Of a stretch of DNA of 64,000 nucleotides, positions 16,706-25,110 are shown piece after piece (within the stretch, counting starts at the first letter, position 1; each line of letters begins with the position of its first letter). Position numbers and translations under genes: made by a program. The notes below the pieces were generated by a model. The model worked only from the letters and a program-made list of their open reading frames with translations. It was not told where the DNA came from and searched no databases. Source of the stretch: Bacillus methanolicus (lineage in GTDB: Bacteria; Bacillota; Bacilli; Bacillales; Cytobacillaceae); NCBI RefSeq assembly GCF_028888695.1, contig NZ_PNFF01000002.1, forward strand, positions 705,001-769,000, written 5' to 3'.

Positions 16706-17440
16706 TTATACTTTTTTGCTTTCGGTAACTTTTGCTTTTTCATCTTGTTGAAAGCTTGTTTGATATTCTACGAGATCAATCTCACAACCCGGACCAATTA
16801 TCACTTCGTTTCCTCTGACAACTTTCGCTTTCGTATACTCTAAATAAATCACGTCCCCTTCAATACATTCTGCTAAAAGCATAGCTGAATCGGGAGAGAA
16901 TCGTTTTAAAAAGTTGAGGGCACTAAACGACTTGCTCTTTGCTACATGAATGTTTTCTCCACCTATTTCAGCGATTCGGCTATCTGCAAAGTGAAGAAAG
17001 AGCTCAATTTTTTCTGCATTTAATGTATTTTTGATGGTAAAAGCCCCTTTGATGGAAATAGAGTCGGCTTCACAATCGTTTTCAATCTTCATTTCTCCAT
17101 ACCCATGAATATTCCCGCCAACTAAATTTCCATTAATATGGATTCCTCCACGAAGGCTTAAATCCTTCAGTGTGACATGACCATGTATATCGGCTTCACC
17201 GAAAATCTTGACAGTATCTGCTTCTAAATTTCCCCTCATATTCGCCTGACCGAAAATATCAACTGACTTGGCTTTGACGATCCCGTTTACATCAGCATTT
17301 CCGAACACCTTCAATTGAACACAATGCAAATCTCCATTAATGGTACCATCTCCACGAATCTTTACTTTATTAAAATTTCCCCCAGAAGTAATGCTTGTTC
17401 CAGTCACCGTTAAATGACGCAACAGATCATTTTCCATCAT
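16706..17440 (-). CDS. bacF: Bactofilin-like protein BacF (YhbF)
   Basis: A 244-residue polymer-forming protein built largely from short beta repeats of the type 'V-x-G-x-A-x-I-x-G' (for example GQANMRGNLEADTVKIFGEA), the right-handed beta-solenoid of bactofilins. The C-terminus has IEGDVIYLEYTKAKVVRGN and IGPGCEIDLVEY, shared with its neighbour. In B. subtilis BacE and BacF form membrane-linked assemblies needed for flagella. Start ATG 17440 follows AAAGGAGTGAGA; the longer frame upstream overlaps bacE. It is the third gene of the operon. Confidence 0.88.
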   Translation of the reverse strand: MMENDLLRHLTVTGTSITSGGNFNKVKIRGDGTINGDLHCVQLKVFGNADVNGIVKAKSVDIFGQANMRGNLEADTVKIFGEADIHGHVTLKDLSLRGGIHINGNLVGGNIHGYGEMKIENDCEADSISIKGAFTIKNTLNAEKIELFLHFADSRIAEIGGENIHVAKSKSFSALNFLKRFSPDSAMLLAECIEGDVIYLEYTKAKVVRGNEVIIGPGCEIDLVEYQTSFQQDEKAKVTESKKV

Positions 17441-17450
17441 TCTCACTCCT

Positions 17451-18161
17451 TTACAATTGTTTATAGCTGCCGACTTTTGATCCCTTGTCAAATTGAAAAC
17501 TATTTTTATATTCCACCAATTCTATTTCGCAGCCAGGACCCAGTGTCACTTGATTTCCTCTTACTACTTTTGCTTTTGTATGCTCTAAGTAAATCTCGTC
17601 TCCTTCAATGCTATCAGCGTTTAATCCGATATGGATATTGAATAACAATTTTTTAATTAAATTCATTCTTTGTTTTTTCACTTCAATGTATTCGCCGCCA
17701 ATTTCTTTTGCCTGACAACTTCCAAACATCGTAATTTGAATTTTTCCAGCATTTAATAATCCACCAATATGAAAACTGCCTTTTACCTCAAATATTTCTG
17801 CAGTACAATCCCCAATGATCTTTGATCCACCGTGAACGTACACCTCATCTCCCGATAAGTTCCCTTTCACTTTTCCGCTTCCTTGAAAGCGAATTTCTTT
17901 GCACTCCACATCACCGTCGATACTAGCATTGCCTTGGATTTTCATGATCTCTGAACGCAATGCACCTTGCATACGAGCCGTACCTGATACATGGGCTGCT
18001 TTTGCTTTCACGTTGCCATGAATTTTTGCATTTCCTTGAATGATCAAATCGATACAATCAATTTCACCGTTTAATGATCCGTTGCCGGCGATTTTTACTA
18101 GATTGTATTTACCACCGGAAGCATTTCCAATACCTGCAATCACTAAATCTTGCCTTTCCAC
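17451..18161 (-). CDS. bacE: Bactofilin-like protein BacE (YhbE)
   Basis: A 236-residue paralogue of the downstream gene, with the same beta-solenoid repeats (HGNVKAKAAHVSGTARMQGA) and the same C-terminal motif EIYLEHTKAKVVRGNQVTLG. The two probably copolymerise. GTG 18161 is used behind GGAGGG, 3 nt after the stop of yhbD. The order yhbD-bacE-bacF matches B. subtilis. Confidence 0.88.
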   Translation of the reverse strand: MERQDLVIAGIGNASGGKYNLVKIAGNGSLNGEIDCIDLIIQGNAKIHGNVKAKAAHVSGTARMQGALRSEIMKIQGNASIDGDVECKEIRFQGSGKVKGNLSGDEVYVHGGSKIIGDCTAEIFEVKGSFHIGGLLNAGKIQITMFGSCQAKEIGGEYIEVKKQRMNLIKKLLFNIHIGLNADSIEGDEIYLEHTKAKVVRGNQVTLGPGCEIELVEYKNSFQFDKGSKVGSYKQL

Positions 18162-18164
18162 CCG

Positions 18165-18794
18165 TTATCCCTCCAAGATTCTTATCTTTAATTCCTCCAT
18201 ACAGCTTGGTAAATGAAGGCGGACAACTACTTTGACACCGTCTTCCAAATAAATTTCATTTCCGTTCGCTGCTAACATACACGTCGAGATTCCCATTTTC
18301 CGTATCAAAATGAATTCACAACTTCGTCCTTGAATTTTTGGATAATGATTTTCTAAAACATTTAATAAATTTTTCCCCTCATCTAAACTGATGTCTCCTG
18401 TTTGAAGGAGCTTTTCAAGCACATAGAGTTGTAACAATTGATCAAATGAAAATTTTTCGTGTTCTCCTTTTTGTTCTTCATAAAAGCGAAATGTTGTTAA
18501 TGAAACAATGTTTCGTTTTATGAGGTCGTCTTTGCTGACAGTGATATCTGCGGGGTTAGGAGAAAACATCCTTGCTAATTCATCCAGCGATAAATCATCT
18601 TTCATACTTTTAATTTTTTCTATTCTCGCTAATATTTTTTCTTTAGGAAAAAAAGTCTCTTGTCCAGTAAAAGTTGATTTTCGAATAAACCAATCTTCAG
18701 GAATTAATTTTTTTCGTTTCCAACGATAAAGCTGTCCGTAAGAAATACCAGTTAATTCGAGCAACTCTTTTTTAGAAATTAGATCTTGTTCCAT
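18165..18794 (-). CDS. yhbD: YhbD family protein (DUF4004, MerR-like)
   Basis: A 209-residue protein. The N-terminus is a MerR-like winged helix (ISKKELLELTGISYGQLYRW) followed by KKLIPEDWFIRKSTFTGQET, typical of YhbD. Helical regions and a small beta domain with EDGVKVVVRLHLPS make up the rest. It heads the bactofilin operon and may regulate or scaffold it. ATG 18794 is preceded by GGGGAGGTG; the longer upstream frame is ignored for that reason. Confidence 0.88.
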   Translation of the reverse strand: MEQDLISKKELLELTGISYGQLYRWKRKKLIPEDWFIRKSTFTGQETFFPKEKILARIEKIKSMKDDLSLDELARMFSPNPADITVSKDDLIKRNIVSLTTFRFYEEQKGEHEKFSFDQLLQLYVLEKLLQTGDISLDEGKNLLNVLENHYPKIQGRSCEFILIRKMGISTCMLAANGNEIYLEDGVKVVVRLHLPSCMEELKIRILEG

Positions 18795-19206
18795 TTGTAA
18801 GCACCTCCCCACATATTGAATGTAACATAACAATGTTACGTAGTAAATAAAAAATACAGAAATCATGTTCCATTTAAGAGCCCATTTTTCTAACCAATTG
18901 ATGGCTTTTTTTTTATTATTTAGGGATTTTCACTTTTATAACGACATTCGTCTATCCTTTTTTCCCTTTGTGCATATCTTGTACAATAGATAAGAATATC
19001 TCCACATATCCATGATGAATCCCACCCATGTTGCATAATAGTTACCTCCGCAGAAGCGTGTGCTTATTGCAATCGCTTATTCTTTTTAAAGTAGATCTTT
19101 TTCAACAAAACCTAAGAGTTCTTTTATGGACTAGGATATTTGTCCAATCCTTTCTTTAAAAGTTACATAGGATAAAAATGAGACCAGCATATGGAGGTGA
19201 ACTAAT
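18795..19206. other. Intergenic region between divergent genes
   Basis: About 400 bases holding the promoters of yhbD (minus) and the first YjcZ gene (plus). I see AGGTGAAC before the YjcZ start but no convincing promoter consensus, and no gene. Confidence 0.4.
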
Positions 19207-19350
19207 ATGTGTTTCTTTGGTTGTGGATGTGGTAAAGGCTACGGCGGCTACGGCTACGGCGGTTACGGCGGCGGTGGCTCTAACTTTGCGTTAATTGTAG
19301 TATTGTTCATTCTATTGATAATTGTTGGTGCAGTTATCTGGAGCTATTAA
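19207..19350 (+). CDS. YjcZ-family small sporulation protein
   Basis: A 47-residue peptide. It starts with cysteine- and glycine/tyrosine-rich sequence ([19 protein letters not shown]), then a single hydrophobic helix [19 protein letters not shown]. This is the layout of the YjcZ/YczN group of small Bacillus spore-associated proteins. ATG 19207 follows GGAGGTGAAC. A second member lies 79 bp downstream. Confidence 0.88.
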   Translation: MCFFGCGCGKGYGGYGYGGYGGGGSNFALIVVLFILLIIVGAVIWSY

Positions 19351-19428
19351 TTAAAAGGAAGCCCACATGTTGCAGTTTAGGGCTTCTAACAATAATTTAT
19401 CATTATTATAGAAAAGGTGGTGTTAAAT

Positions 19429-19533
19429 ATGAGTGATGGATTCAGAAATAACGCTTTTGCTTTAGTCGTTGTTTTATTCGTTCTACTTATCATTGTAGGA
19501 TGTTCTTGCTTTGGCGGCTATGGAGGTTACTAA
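19429..19533 (+). CDS. YjcZ-family small sporulation protein
   Basis: A 34-residue peptide with the reverse layout: a hydrophobic helix NAFALVVVLFVLLIIVGCSC followed by FGGYGGY. It shares the ALxVVLFxLLIIVG core with the gene upstream. AAAGGTGGTG precedes ATG 19429. It is too short for most gene finders. Confidence 0.88.
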   Translation: MSDGFRNNAFALVVVLFVLLIIVGCSCFGGYGGY

Positions 19534-19625
19534 TAATAATAATAATAAAACCCTAATTTAACTCATATTAAAAAGAAGAATCTAAGTTAGAGAATATGAT
19601 GTTAGCATAAATACAATTATTTTAG

Positions 19626-19652
19626 GCACCTGTCACCAGGTGCATTTTTATT
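19626..19652 (+). terminator. Terminator after the YjcZ pair
   Basis: GCACCTG-TCAC-CAGGTGC followed by ATTTTTATTT. Confidence 0.85.
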
Positions 19653-19774
19653 TATTATATGTAAATATTATTGAATAGACAGAAAGTTGACAATTTGTTT
19701 TTGCTCAAAGATAATATAATGGGAACAAGTGTTTTGTTTAGTTACATATATAAATAAAAGGAGCAGATTATAAA

Positions 19775-20185
19775 GTGAAAAATTCAACCCAAAAAATTAC
19801 TACGTTTTTAATGTTCGATGGTAAAGCTGAAGAAGCGATGAATTTTTACACTTCTTTGTTTAGGCAGTCAGAAATAATAAGTATTACTCGTTATGGAGCA
19901 CATGAGGCTGGCAAAGAGGGAACAGTGCTGCATGCTACATTCACATTAAACGGACAAGAGTTTATGTGTATAGATAGTAGTGTAAAGCATGAGTTTACAT
20001 TTACTCCGTCTATATCACTTTATGTAAAATGTGATACAGAGGAGGAAATTGATGAACTTTACGAGAAGTTATCTCAAGATGGAGAAGTTCTCATGCCGTT
20101 GGCAGCTTATCCGTTTAGTGAAAAGTTTGGTTGGGTGCAAGATAAATATGGAGTTTCATGGCAATTAAACCTTGCTAAAAACTAA
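19775..20185 (+). CDS. VOC-fold protein, PhnB-like
   Basis: A 136-residue protein of the glyoxalase/bleomycin-resistance superfamily, PhnB-like subgroup (also labelled 3-demethylubiquinone methyltransferase-like). Visible marks are TTFLMFDGKAEEAMNFYTSL at the N-terminus, LNGQEFMCIDSS near 65 and KFGWVQDKYGVSWQL near the end. GTG 19775 is used, with AAAAGGAGC upstream. The reaction is unknown. It ends in a strong terminator. Confidence 0.86.
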   Translation: MKNSTQKITTFLMFDGKAEEAMNFYTSLFRQSEIISITRYGAHEAGKEGTVLHATFTLNGQEFMCIDSSVKHEFTFTPSISLYVKCDTEEEIDELYEKLSQDGEVLMPLAAYPFSEKFGWVQDKYGVSWQLNLAKN

Positions 20186-20197
20186 TACTATAACATG

Positions 20198-20236
20198 GGT
20201 CGAAGATACTTTTTAATCGTATCTTCGACCTTTTTT
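20198..20236 (+). terminator. Terminator after the VOC gene
   Basis: GGTCGAAGATAC (20198-20209) pairs with GTATCTTCGACC (20219-20230), followed by six T. Confidence 0.92.
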
Positions 20237-20348
20237 CTTGTACATATCACATGATCAGAAGGAAAAAAATGAGTTTTCGCTGCGGTTCTTAAACCTTCGT
20301 TTGGTGTTCCTATGTTGTCTTTCCCCAAGACAAGACGGGTGTTAAGCG

Positions 20349-20480
20349 GTGAGTAGTTCAATTAACAAAGATGAATTTGAGATTTTTAAAAAATTTGATT
20401 TAGAATTTGGACCGTTCTATGGAACGGATGGAAAAGAACTCTTTAAGGGTAAAACCGTGACGTTTTCTTTGCCGAGGTAA
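20349..20480 (+). pseudogene. Short coding relic of unknown family
   Basis: A 43-codon frame (…FEIFKKFDLEFGPFYGTDGK…FKGKTVTFSLPR) directly before a strong terminator. It has no ribosome site, so it is probably the 3' end of a lost gene. The family is not recognised. Confidence 0.35.
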
Positions 20481-20492
20481 AATAGAAAAACA

Positions 20493-20535
20493 AAGCGTTG
20501 GGTAAATAAACAATAAGCTGCCCAGCGCTTTTTTT
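20493..20535 (+). terminator. Terminator after the relic
   Basis: AAGCGTTGGG pairs with CCCAGCGCTT around an 18-nt loop, followed by a T run. Confidence 0.85.
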
Positions 20536-20561
20536 GTCTTGATAATCATTGTATTTAGCTT

Positions 20562-20587
20562 TTATTAATCAAACGTTTGATTAATAA
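20562..20587. promoter_or_regulatory. Perfect 26-bp palindrome, probable operator
   Basis: The palindrome reads TTATTAATCAAACG and its exact complement. Its central 20 bp (TTAATCAAACGTTTGATTAA) recur at 41558-41577. Such AT-rich palindromes with central CG suit TetR- or LacI-type repressors. No regulator gene is close, and the next gene downstream is a deacetylase pseudogene. Confidence 0.6.
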
Positions 20588-20655
20588 TTTACTTAGGGAT
20601 AGGGTAGCTAAACAAAGAAAAAAACAAGAGGATTACTAAAAAATTCTGTTTTGCC

Positions 20656-20732
20656 GTTGTTCGAACTTGTATCATAGCCACAAACTTAATTCTATTTAAG
20701 TCTGAAACCAGAGTATTATAAGTTCGAACAAC
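20656..20732. repeat. Inverted repeat GTTGTTCGAACTT, 51-bp spacer
   Basis: GTTGTTCGAACTT (20656-20668) and AAGTTCGAACAAC (20720-20732) are perfect inverted copies. They may be ends of a small decayed element or paired operator sites. The rest of 20733-21025 is AT-rich without a gene. Confidence 0.5.
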
Positions 20733-21025
20733 TTTGAGTTACGATTAATATTTTAATGAATCTTTGTTAAGAACTAATGAAAAAGTTATTAATAATGCCT
20801 AACAATTGATTAACAAGATAATTTCACTAGTCACTAACGAGTGATAATGTGCAAGTTACCAGGTCAACTATTTTTGATAATTTTTTCCTCTTGGAAAAGA
20901 AGAAAGAAATGATAAGTATTGATACAAAAGCATTTCTTTAATCAACGTAAAAATAATAATAGAATAAAAACTTTGAGTAACAATATATTAAAACGATACT
21001 CTTTGGATTAAAAGAAAGGAGTTCC

Positions 21026-21743
21026 ATGAAAAAGATTACATTGCTTTTCTCATTTCTTCTTATGTTGGGGCTCCCATCAAATGCTTTTGGTAAGCTGGAA
21101 GTGCCTATCTTGATCTATCATTCGATCGACGATTATAAAGGCCATGGTTCAAGGGAGTTATATGTGGCGCCAGAGAATTTCGAAAAACAAATGATGTATC
21201 TTAAAAATCACGGCTATACATTATTAACGTTTGAGCGTTGGCAAGATATTAACAAAGTGAACAAACCCATTTTCATTACCTTTGATGACGGATACAAAAA
21301 TAATATGAACACCCTTGCAATCTTTCAGAAGCTGGAAGACGAGCGTTTTCAACCTGCAGGCACCATCTTTGTTATTTCTGATTTTATCGGCCGGCCAAAT
21401 CGATTATCGAAAAAAGAGTTAAAAAAGATGGATGAAACGGGCTTCTTTTCTATCCAGTCACATACCGCTACACATCCTGATTTGACGAAAACGAAAAAAT
21501 ACGAATATGAATTAAAAGAATCAAATCACAGGCAAACCGGTTATCGCTCTTGCATATCCGTATGGAAATTTCAATGCCAAAGTAGTGGCAGAGACGAAAA
21601 AATACTATCGATTTGGGGTTACGACAACACCCGGACCATTTTCTGAAAAGGGCATGGAAAACGAGTACTATCTCCTTCCGAGAATTTATGTCACGTATTC
21701 TACAACGCTTGAAGACTTTGCAAAAGCCGTAAAAGTAAAATGA
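21026..21743 (+). pseudogene. Polysaccharide deacetylase, broken by a frameshift
   Basis: The N-terminal part has a signal peptide (LLFSFLLMLGLPSNAFG) and NodB-type motifs VPILIYHSI, FITFDDGYKNN (catalytic Asp-Asp) and SHTATHPDL (His pair). Around 21520-21530, after YEYELKESN, the frame is lost. The rest of the domain continues in another frame: ITGKPVIALAYPYGNFNAKV through to TGA at 21743. A small deletion in the loop is the likely cause. As it stands the product would lack the last domain strands, including the P-Y-G-N motif. Confidence 0.88.
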
Positions 21744-22207
21744 AAAGCTGGCCGAAGATGAACAGCTTTTCATTGGGTTTCCAAGATCGGAGAAAAATCA
21801 GTTGAATTCTGGTTCTTCTTCGGTCTTTTTTATACTTTCAAGTATAAAGGATTAACAGAAAGGGCAGACGTATCAATCGTTTGAGTGACTCTTGATCTTG
21901 TTTTTTCCAAAAACTTCCTCATTTCCCTTTTATGATTAAGCATGTTTCTAAACAACGTCATGTTTCAAGTCCAAATTTCATAAATTAATAAATAAAGAAA
22001 TAGTGGTTATGGGAGGGATAAAAATGTTTTATGCACGATTGGTACACTATAAATTAGGAACCGGGCAAATACACTTCTGATGGCGGAGGATTGCTGTTTT
22101 CTCATATCAAAAAATAAAATGCCTATTATGTCAACATATGAAGTTGGCTTTTTTTAATAGCAATTGGACCAAAGGGTGCAGAATTTTTATTTAGGGGGGA
22201 CAGATGG
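21744..22207. other. Gene-free stretch with hairpins and a relic
   Basis: GAAAAGCTG / CAGCTTTTC (21742-21771) and AAGATCGGAGAA / TTCTTCGGTCTTTTTT (21782-21832) look like terminators; the second kind recurs near 23140. A short frame at 22024 (MFYARLVHYKLGTGQ) resembles the start of a lost small gene. Confidence 0.45.
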
Positions 22208-23017
22208 GTGGGGTACTACATTACGGTTGAACAAAATGTAAATATTTACGTTGAGGATATAGACCCTGGGCATGGTAAACCAATCTTATTTTTACATGGC
22301 TGGCCGGTCAACCATAAAATGTTTGAATATCAGTTCAATCAACTTCCGAAAATGGGCTACCGTTGCATCGGGATCGATCTTCGTGGATTCGGGAAGTCGG
22401 ATCGCCCTTGGAAAGGATATTCGTACAATCGATTGGCAGATGATATCCGTATAGTGATTGATACTTTAAAGTTGGAAGATGTTACCCTTGCCGGACACTC
22501 GATGGGAGGAGCAATTGCCATACGGTATATGGCCCGGCATGCAGGGTATAAGATCTCTAAACTAGCACTTTTGGCAGCAGCGGCACCTGTCTTTACCAAA
22601 CGTCCAGATTACCCGTATGGACTAACAAAAGAGGCGGTCAATAAGTTAATCGAAGGTACCTACACAGATCGCCCTAAAATGTTGGATGATTTTGGGGATA
22701 TCTTTTTCGCGCGTTTTTTAACTGAGAGTTTCAAAGACTGGTTCCACGGATTGGGAATAGAAGCGTCAGGCCATGCAACAGCAATGTGTGCCATTTCCCT
22801 TCGAGATGAAGATTTACGGCAAGATTTATCTATGATCAACGTACCGACTGGAATTTTCCATGGAAAACAAGATCAAGTATGCCCATTTGTGCTTGCCGAA
22901 TTAATGCAGGCCGGAATTAGGGGATCGGAACCCATTCCCTTTAAGTATAGTGGTCATGGATTGTTTTATTGTGAGCTTGAAAAATTTAATCGAGAGCTTA
23001 TTCGTTTCATTGGATAG
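22208..23017 (+). CDS. Alpha/beta hydrolase
   Basis: A 269-residue hydrolase of the haloperoxidase/arylesterase type. The oxyanion region is LFLHGWPVNH (near 29-38), the nucleophile elbow is AGHSMGGAI (near 97-105, Ser), the acid is in FHGKQDQVCP (near 219) and the His in KYSGHGLFYCE (near 252). The catalytic triad is complete and there is no signal peptide. GTG 22208 follows AGGGGGGAC; the ATG 4 nt earlier is out of frame. Substrate unknown. Confidence 0.88.
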   Translation: MGYYITVEQNVNIYVEDIDPGHGKPILFLHGWPVNHKMFEYQFNQLPKMGYRCIGIDLRGFGKSDRPWKGYSYNRLADDIRIVIDTLKLEDVTLAGHSMGGAIAIRYMARHAGYKISKLALLAAAAPVFTKRPDYPYGLTKEAVNKLIEGTYTDRPKMLDDFGDIFFARFLTESFKDWFHGLGIEASGHATAMCAISLRDEDLRQDLSMINVPTGIFHGKQDQVCPFVLAELMQAGIRGSEPIPFKYSGHGLFYCELEKFNRELIRFIG

Positions 23018-23093
23018 CTTCGAAATAAGAACTTTGGAAATAAATTAAACTGTTCCATGGTGGTTAACAAATATGATAGTTAAAGAAATTTTG

Positions 23094-23120
23094 AGTCAGC
23101 ATCTGATGCTGGCTTTTTTT
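23094..23120 (+). terminator. Terminator after the hydrolase
   Basis: AGTCAGCATC / TGATGCTGGCT followed by seven T. A second terminator-like stretch (TTCTTCGGTCTTTG) lies near 23160. Confidence 0.8.
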
Positions 23121-23223
23121 ATTGAATAAGAAATTGGAGAAAAAAATCAGGCAAATGCCCGGCTCTTCTTCGGTCTTTGTTGTTTTTCGCTGGCGAATAA
23201 TATGATGATAAAGTTTATTTTAA

Positions 23224-23243
23224 ATTTCAATTATGGCAACAAT
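23224..23243 (+). promoter_or_regulatory. Shared mtl box upstream of mtlA
   Basis: ATTTCAATTATGGCAACAAT. The same box with two differences stands at 24946-24965 before mtlR. TTGACA follows at 23248. It is a likely operator for the activator MtlR. Confidence 0.6.
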
Positions 23244-23284
23244 CACATTGACAAATTTATTTTTTCTATTAATTGATACGTTTA

Positions 23285-23298
23285 TGAAAGCGCTTTAT
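23285..23298 (+). promoter_or_regulatory. cre-like site before mtlA
   Basis: TGAAAGCGCTTTAT fits most of the CcpA cre consensus, suggesting glucose repression of mannitol uptake. Confidence 0.6.
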
Positions 23299-23360
23299 CA
23301 TGAAAGTAGAAATGAAATATTTCTACGATGTTGATAGTGGATAAAGGAGTTGAAATAGAG

Positions 23361-24827
23361 ATGACGAATACGAATCAGTCAAACTCAGGTGCTAAAGTAA
23401 AAATTCAGCGCTTCGGCAGTTATTTAAGCGGCATGATTATGCCAAATATAGGGGCATTTATCGCTTGGGGGATTATTACCGCTTTATTTATCCCAAAAGG
23501 ATGGTTTCCAAATGAAGATTTGGCCAAGCTTGTTAAGCCTATGATTACTTATTTACTCCCCATCTTAATCGGATTTACTGGCGGAAGAATGGTCTACGAT
23601 TTAAGAGGCGGAGTAGTAGGTGCAACCGCTACAATGGGAGTAATTGTTGGTTCACCAGATAACCCCATGTTTTTAGGTGCAATGATCATGGGTCCTTTAG
23701 GTGGCTGGGCTATCAAAAAATTCGACGAAGCCATTGATGGAAAAGTTAAATCCGGCTTTGAAATGCTGGTTAACAATTTTTCTGCAGGTATAATTGGCGG
23801 TCTTTTAACTTTACTTGCCTATAAAGGGATTGGTCCGGTTGTTTTAACGCTTAACAAGACATTTGCAGCCGGGGTTCAAGCAATTATAGATATGAATCTT
23901 TTACCTCTAGCAAGTGTATTTATTGAACCTGGTAAGGTGTTGTTCTTAAATAACGCGATCAACCATGGTATTTTAAGCCCGATTGGAATCGAGCAGGCAG
24001 CAAGTGCCGGTAAATCTATTTTATTCTTATTAGAGGCAAATCCTGGTCCGGGATTAGGAATATTATTAGCCTATATTTTGTTTGGGAAAGGCATGGCAAA
24101 ACAATCAGCTCCTGGAGCAGCCATTATTCATTTCTTAGGTGGAATTCATGAAATTTATTTTCCTTATATCTTAATGAAACCGCTTCTCCTTGTTGCGGCA
24201 ATTGCAGGGGGCGCAACGGGCGTTTTTACTCTGTTAGTATTTGATGCCGGTCTAGTAGCTGCTCCGTCTCCAGGAAGTATTTTTGCGGTAATTTTCATGA
24301 CGCCAAAAGGTCATTATTTAGGTGTCCTTGCTGGAGTATTAGCAGCAGCTGCAGTATCTTTCTTAATTTCTGCAGTTATCTTAAAAGCTTCTAAGCATTC
24401 CAATGAAGACGATTTAGTTAAAGCAGCTGAAAAAACTGCTGCACTTAAAGGAAAAGAAAGCAAGGCTTCCACACTCATTAAACAAGAAGCAACGAAAGTC
24501 CAAACGACAGGGAATGAAACAAACGTACAAAATGAGTTGCCAAATAATATTCAAAAAATTATTTTTGCTTGTGATGCAGGAATGGGTTCAAGTGCAATGG
24601 GAGCTTCGATCCTAAAAAATAAAGTGCAAAAAGCGGGGATAGATGTAACGGTATCGAATACTTCCATTAACAATCTTCCTGCTGATGCAGATATTGTCAT
24701 TACACATAAAGATTTAACAGATCGGGCAAAAGCGAAATTACCAAATGCACATCATATTTCAGTAGAAAACTTTTTAAATAGCCCTAAATATGATGAACTT
24801 ATCGAAAAATTAAAAGTTAATAAGTGA
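23361..24827 (+). CDS. mtlA: PTS mannitol transporter subunit IICB
   Basis: A 488-residue membrane permease that brings mannitol in as mannitol-1-phosphate. The IIC domain (about 20-345) has MIMPNIGAFIAWGIITALF, the NNAINHGI motif and GGIHEIYFPY. After a charged linker the IIB domain (about 390-488) has the phosphoryl cysteine in IIFACDAGMGSSAMG. There is no fused IIA, which is supplied by mtlF. Start ATG 23361 follows AAAGGAG; an upstream in-frame ATG would put the ribosome site inside the gene. Confidence 0.96.
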   Translation: MTNTNQSNSGAKVKIQRFGSYLSGMIMPNIGAFIAWGIITALFIPKGWFPNEDLAKLVKPMITYLLPILIGFTGGRMVYDLRGGVVGATATMGVIVGSPDNPMFLGAMIMGPLGGWAIKKFDEAIDGKVKSGFEMLVNNFSAGIIGGLLTLLAYKGIGPVVLTLNKTFAAGVQAIIDMNLLPLASVFIEPGKVLFLNNAINHGILSPIGIEQAASAGKSILFLLEANPGPGLGILLAYILFGKGMAKQSAPGAAIIHFLGGIHEIYFPYILMKPLLLVAAIAGGATGVFTLLVFDAGLVAAPSPGSIFAVIFMTPKGHYLGVLAGVLAAAAVSFLISAVILKASKHSNEDDLVKAAEKTAALKGKESKASTLIKQEATKVQTTGNETNVQNELPNNIQKIIFACDAGMGSSAMGASILKNKVQKAGIDVTVSNTSINNLPADADIVITHKDLTDRAKAKLPNAHHISVENFLNSPKYDELIEKLKVNK

Positions 24828-24834
24828 AGATTTT

Positions 24835-24932
24835 GAGGCTGACTAAAAGCAAAGGGTCAGACCCCTCCAATACAATATACCATTCTATATATTGATTTTG
24901 TCGGAGGTGTCAGACCCTTATTAGTCAGCCTC
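24835..24932 (+). repeat. Palindromic intergenic element / terminator of mtlA
   Basis: Outer arms GAGGCTGACTAA (24835-24846) and TTAGTCAGCCTC (24921-24932). The inner arms are AAGGGTCAGACCCCTCC and GGAGGTGTCAGACCCTT around an AT-rich loop with CAATATAC. It ends in TTTG. It belongs to the same loose family as elements at 3409, 41724, 48978 and 51776. Confidence 0.7.
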
Positions 24933-24945
24933 TTTGTTGAAGACT

Positions 24946-24965
24946 ATTTCAATAGTGGCAACAAT
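24946..24965 (+). promoter_or_regulatory. Shared mtl box upstream of mtlR
   Basis: ATTTCAATAGTGGCAACAAT, matching the mtlA upstream box in 18 of 20 positions. A cre-like TGTAAACGTTTTAT follows at 25008-25021. Confidence 0.6.
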
Positions 24966-25110
24966 GCTTTGGACGAAACTATAATTTCCTTTCATTGTAA
25001 TAAAGGATGTAAACGTTTTATTATAGAAATGGCAGGTATAATATTTAAGTTTTGTCACCATTATAATAAGCGAATTGGATGATTCAAAGATCCTTAGTGG
25101 AGTGAATGCT

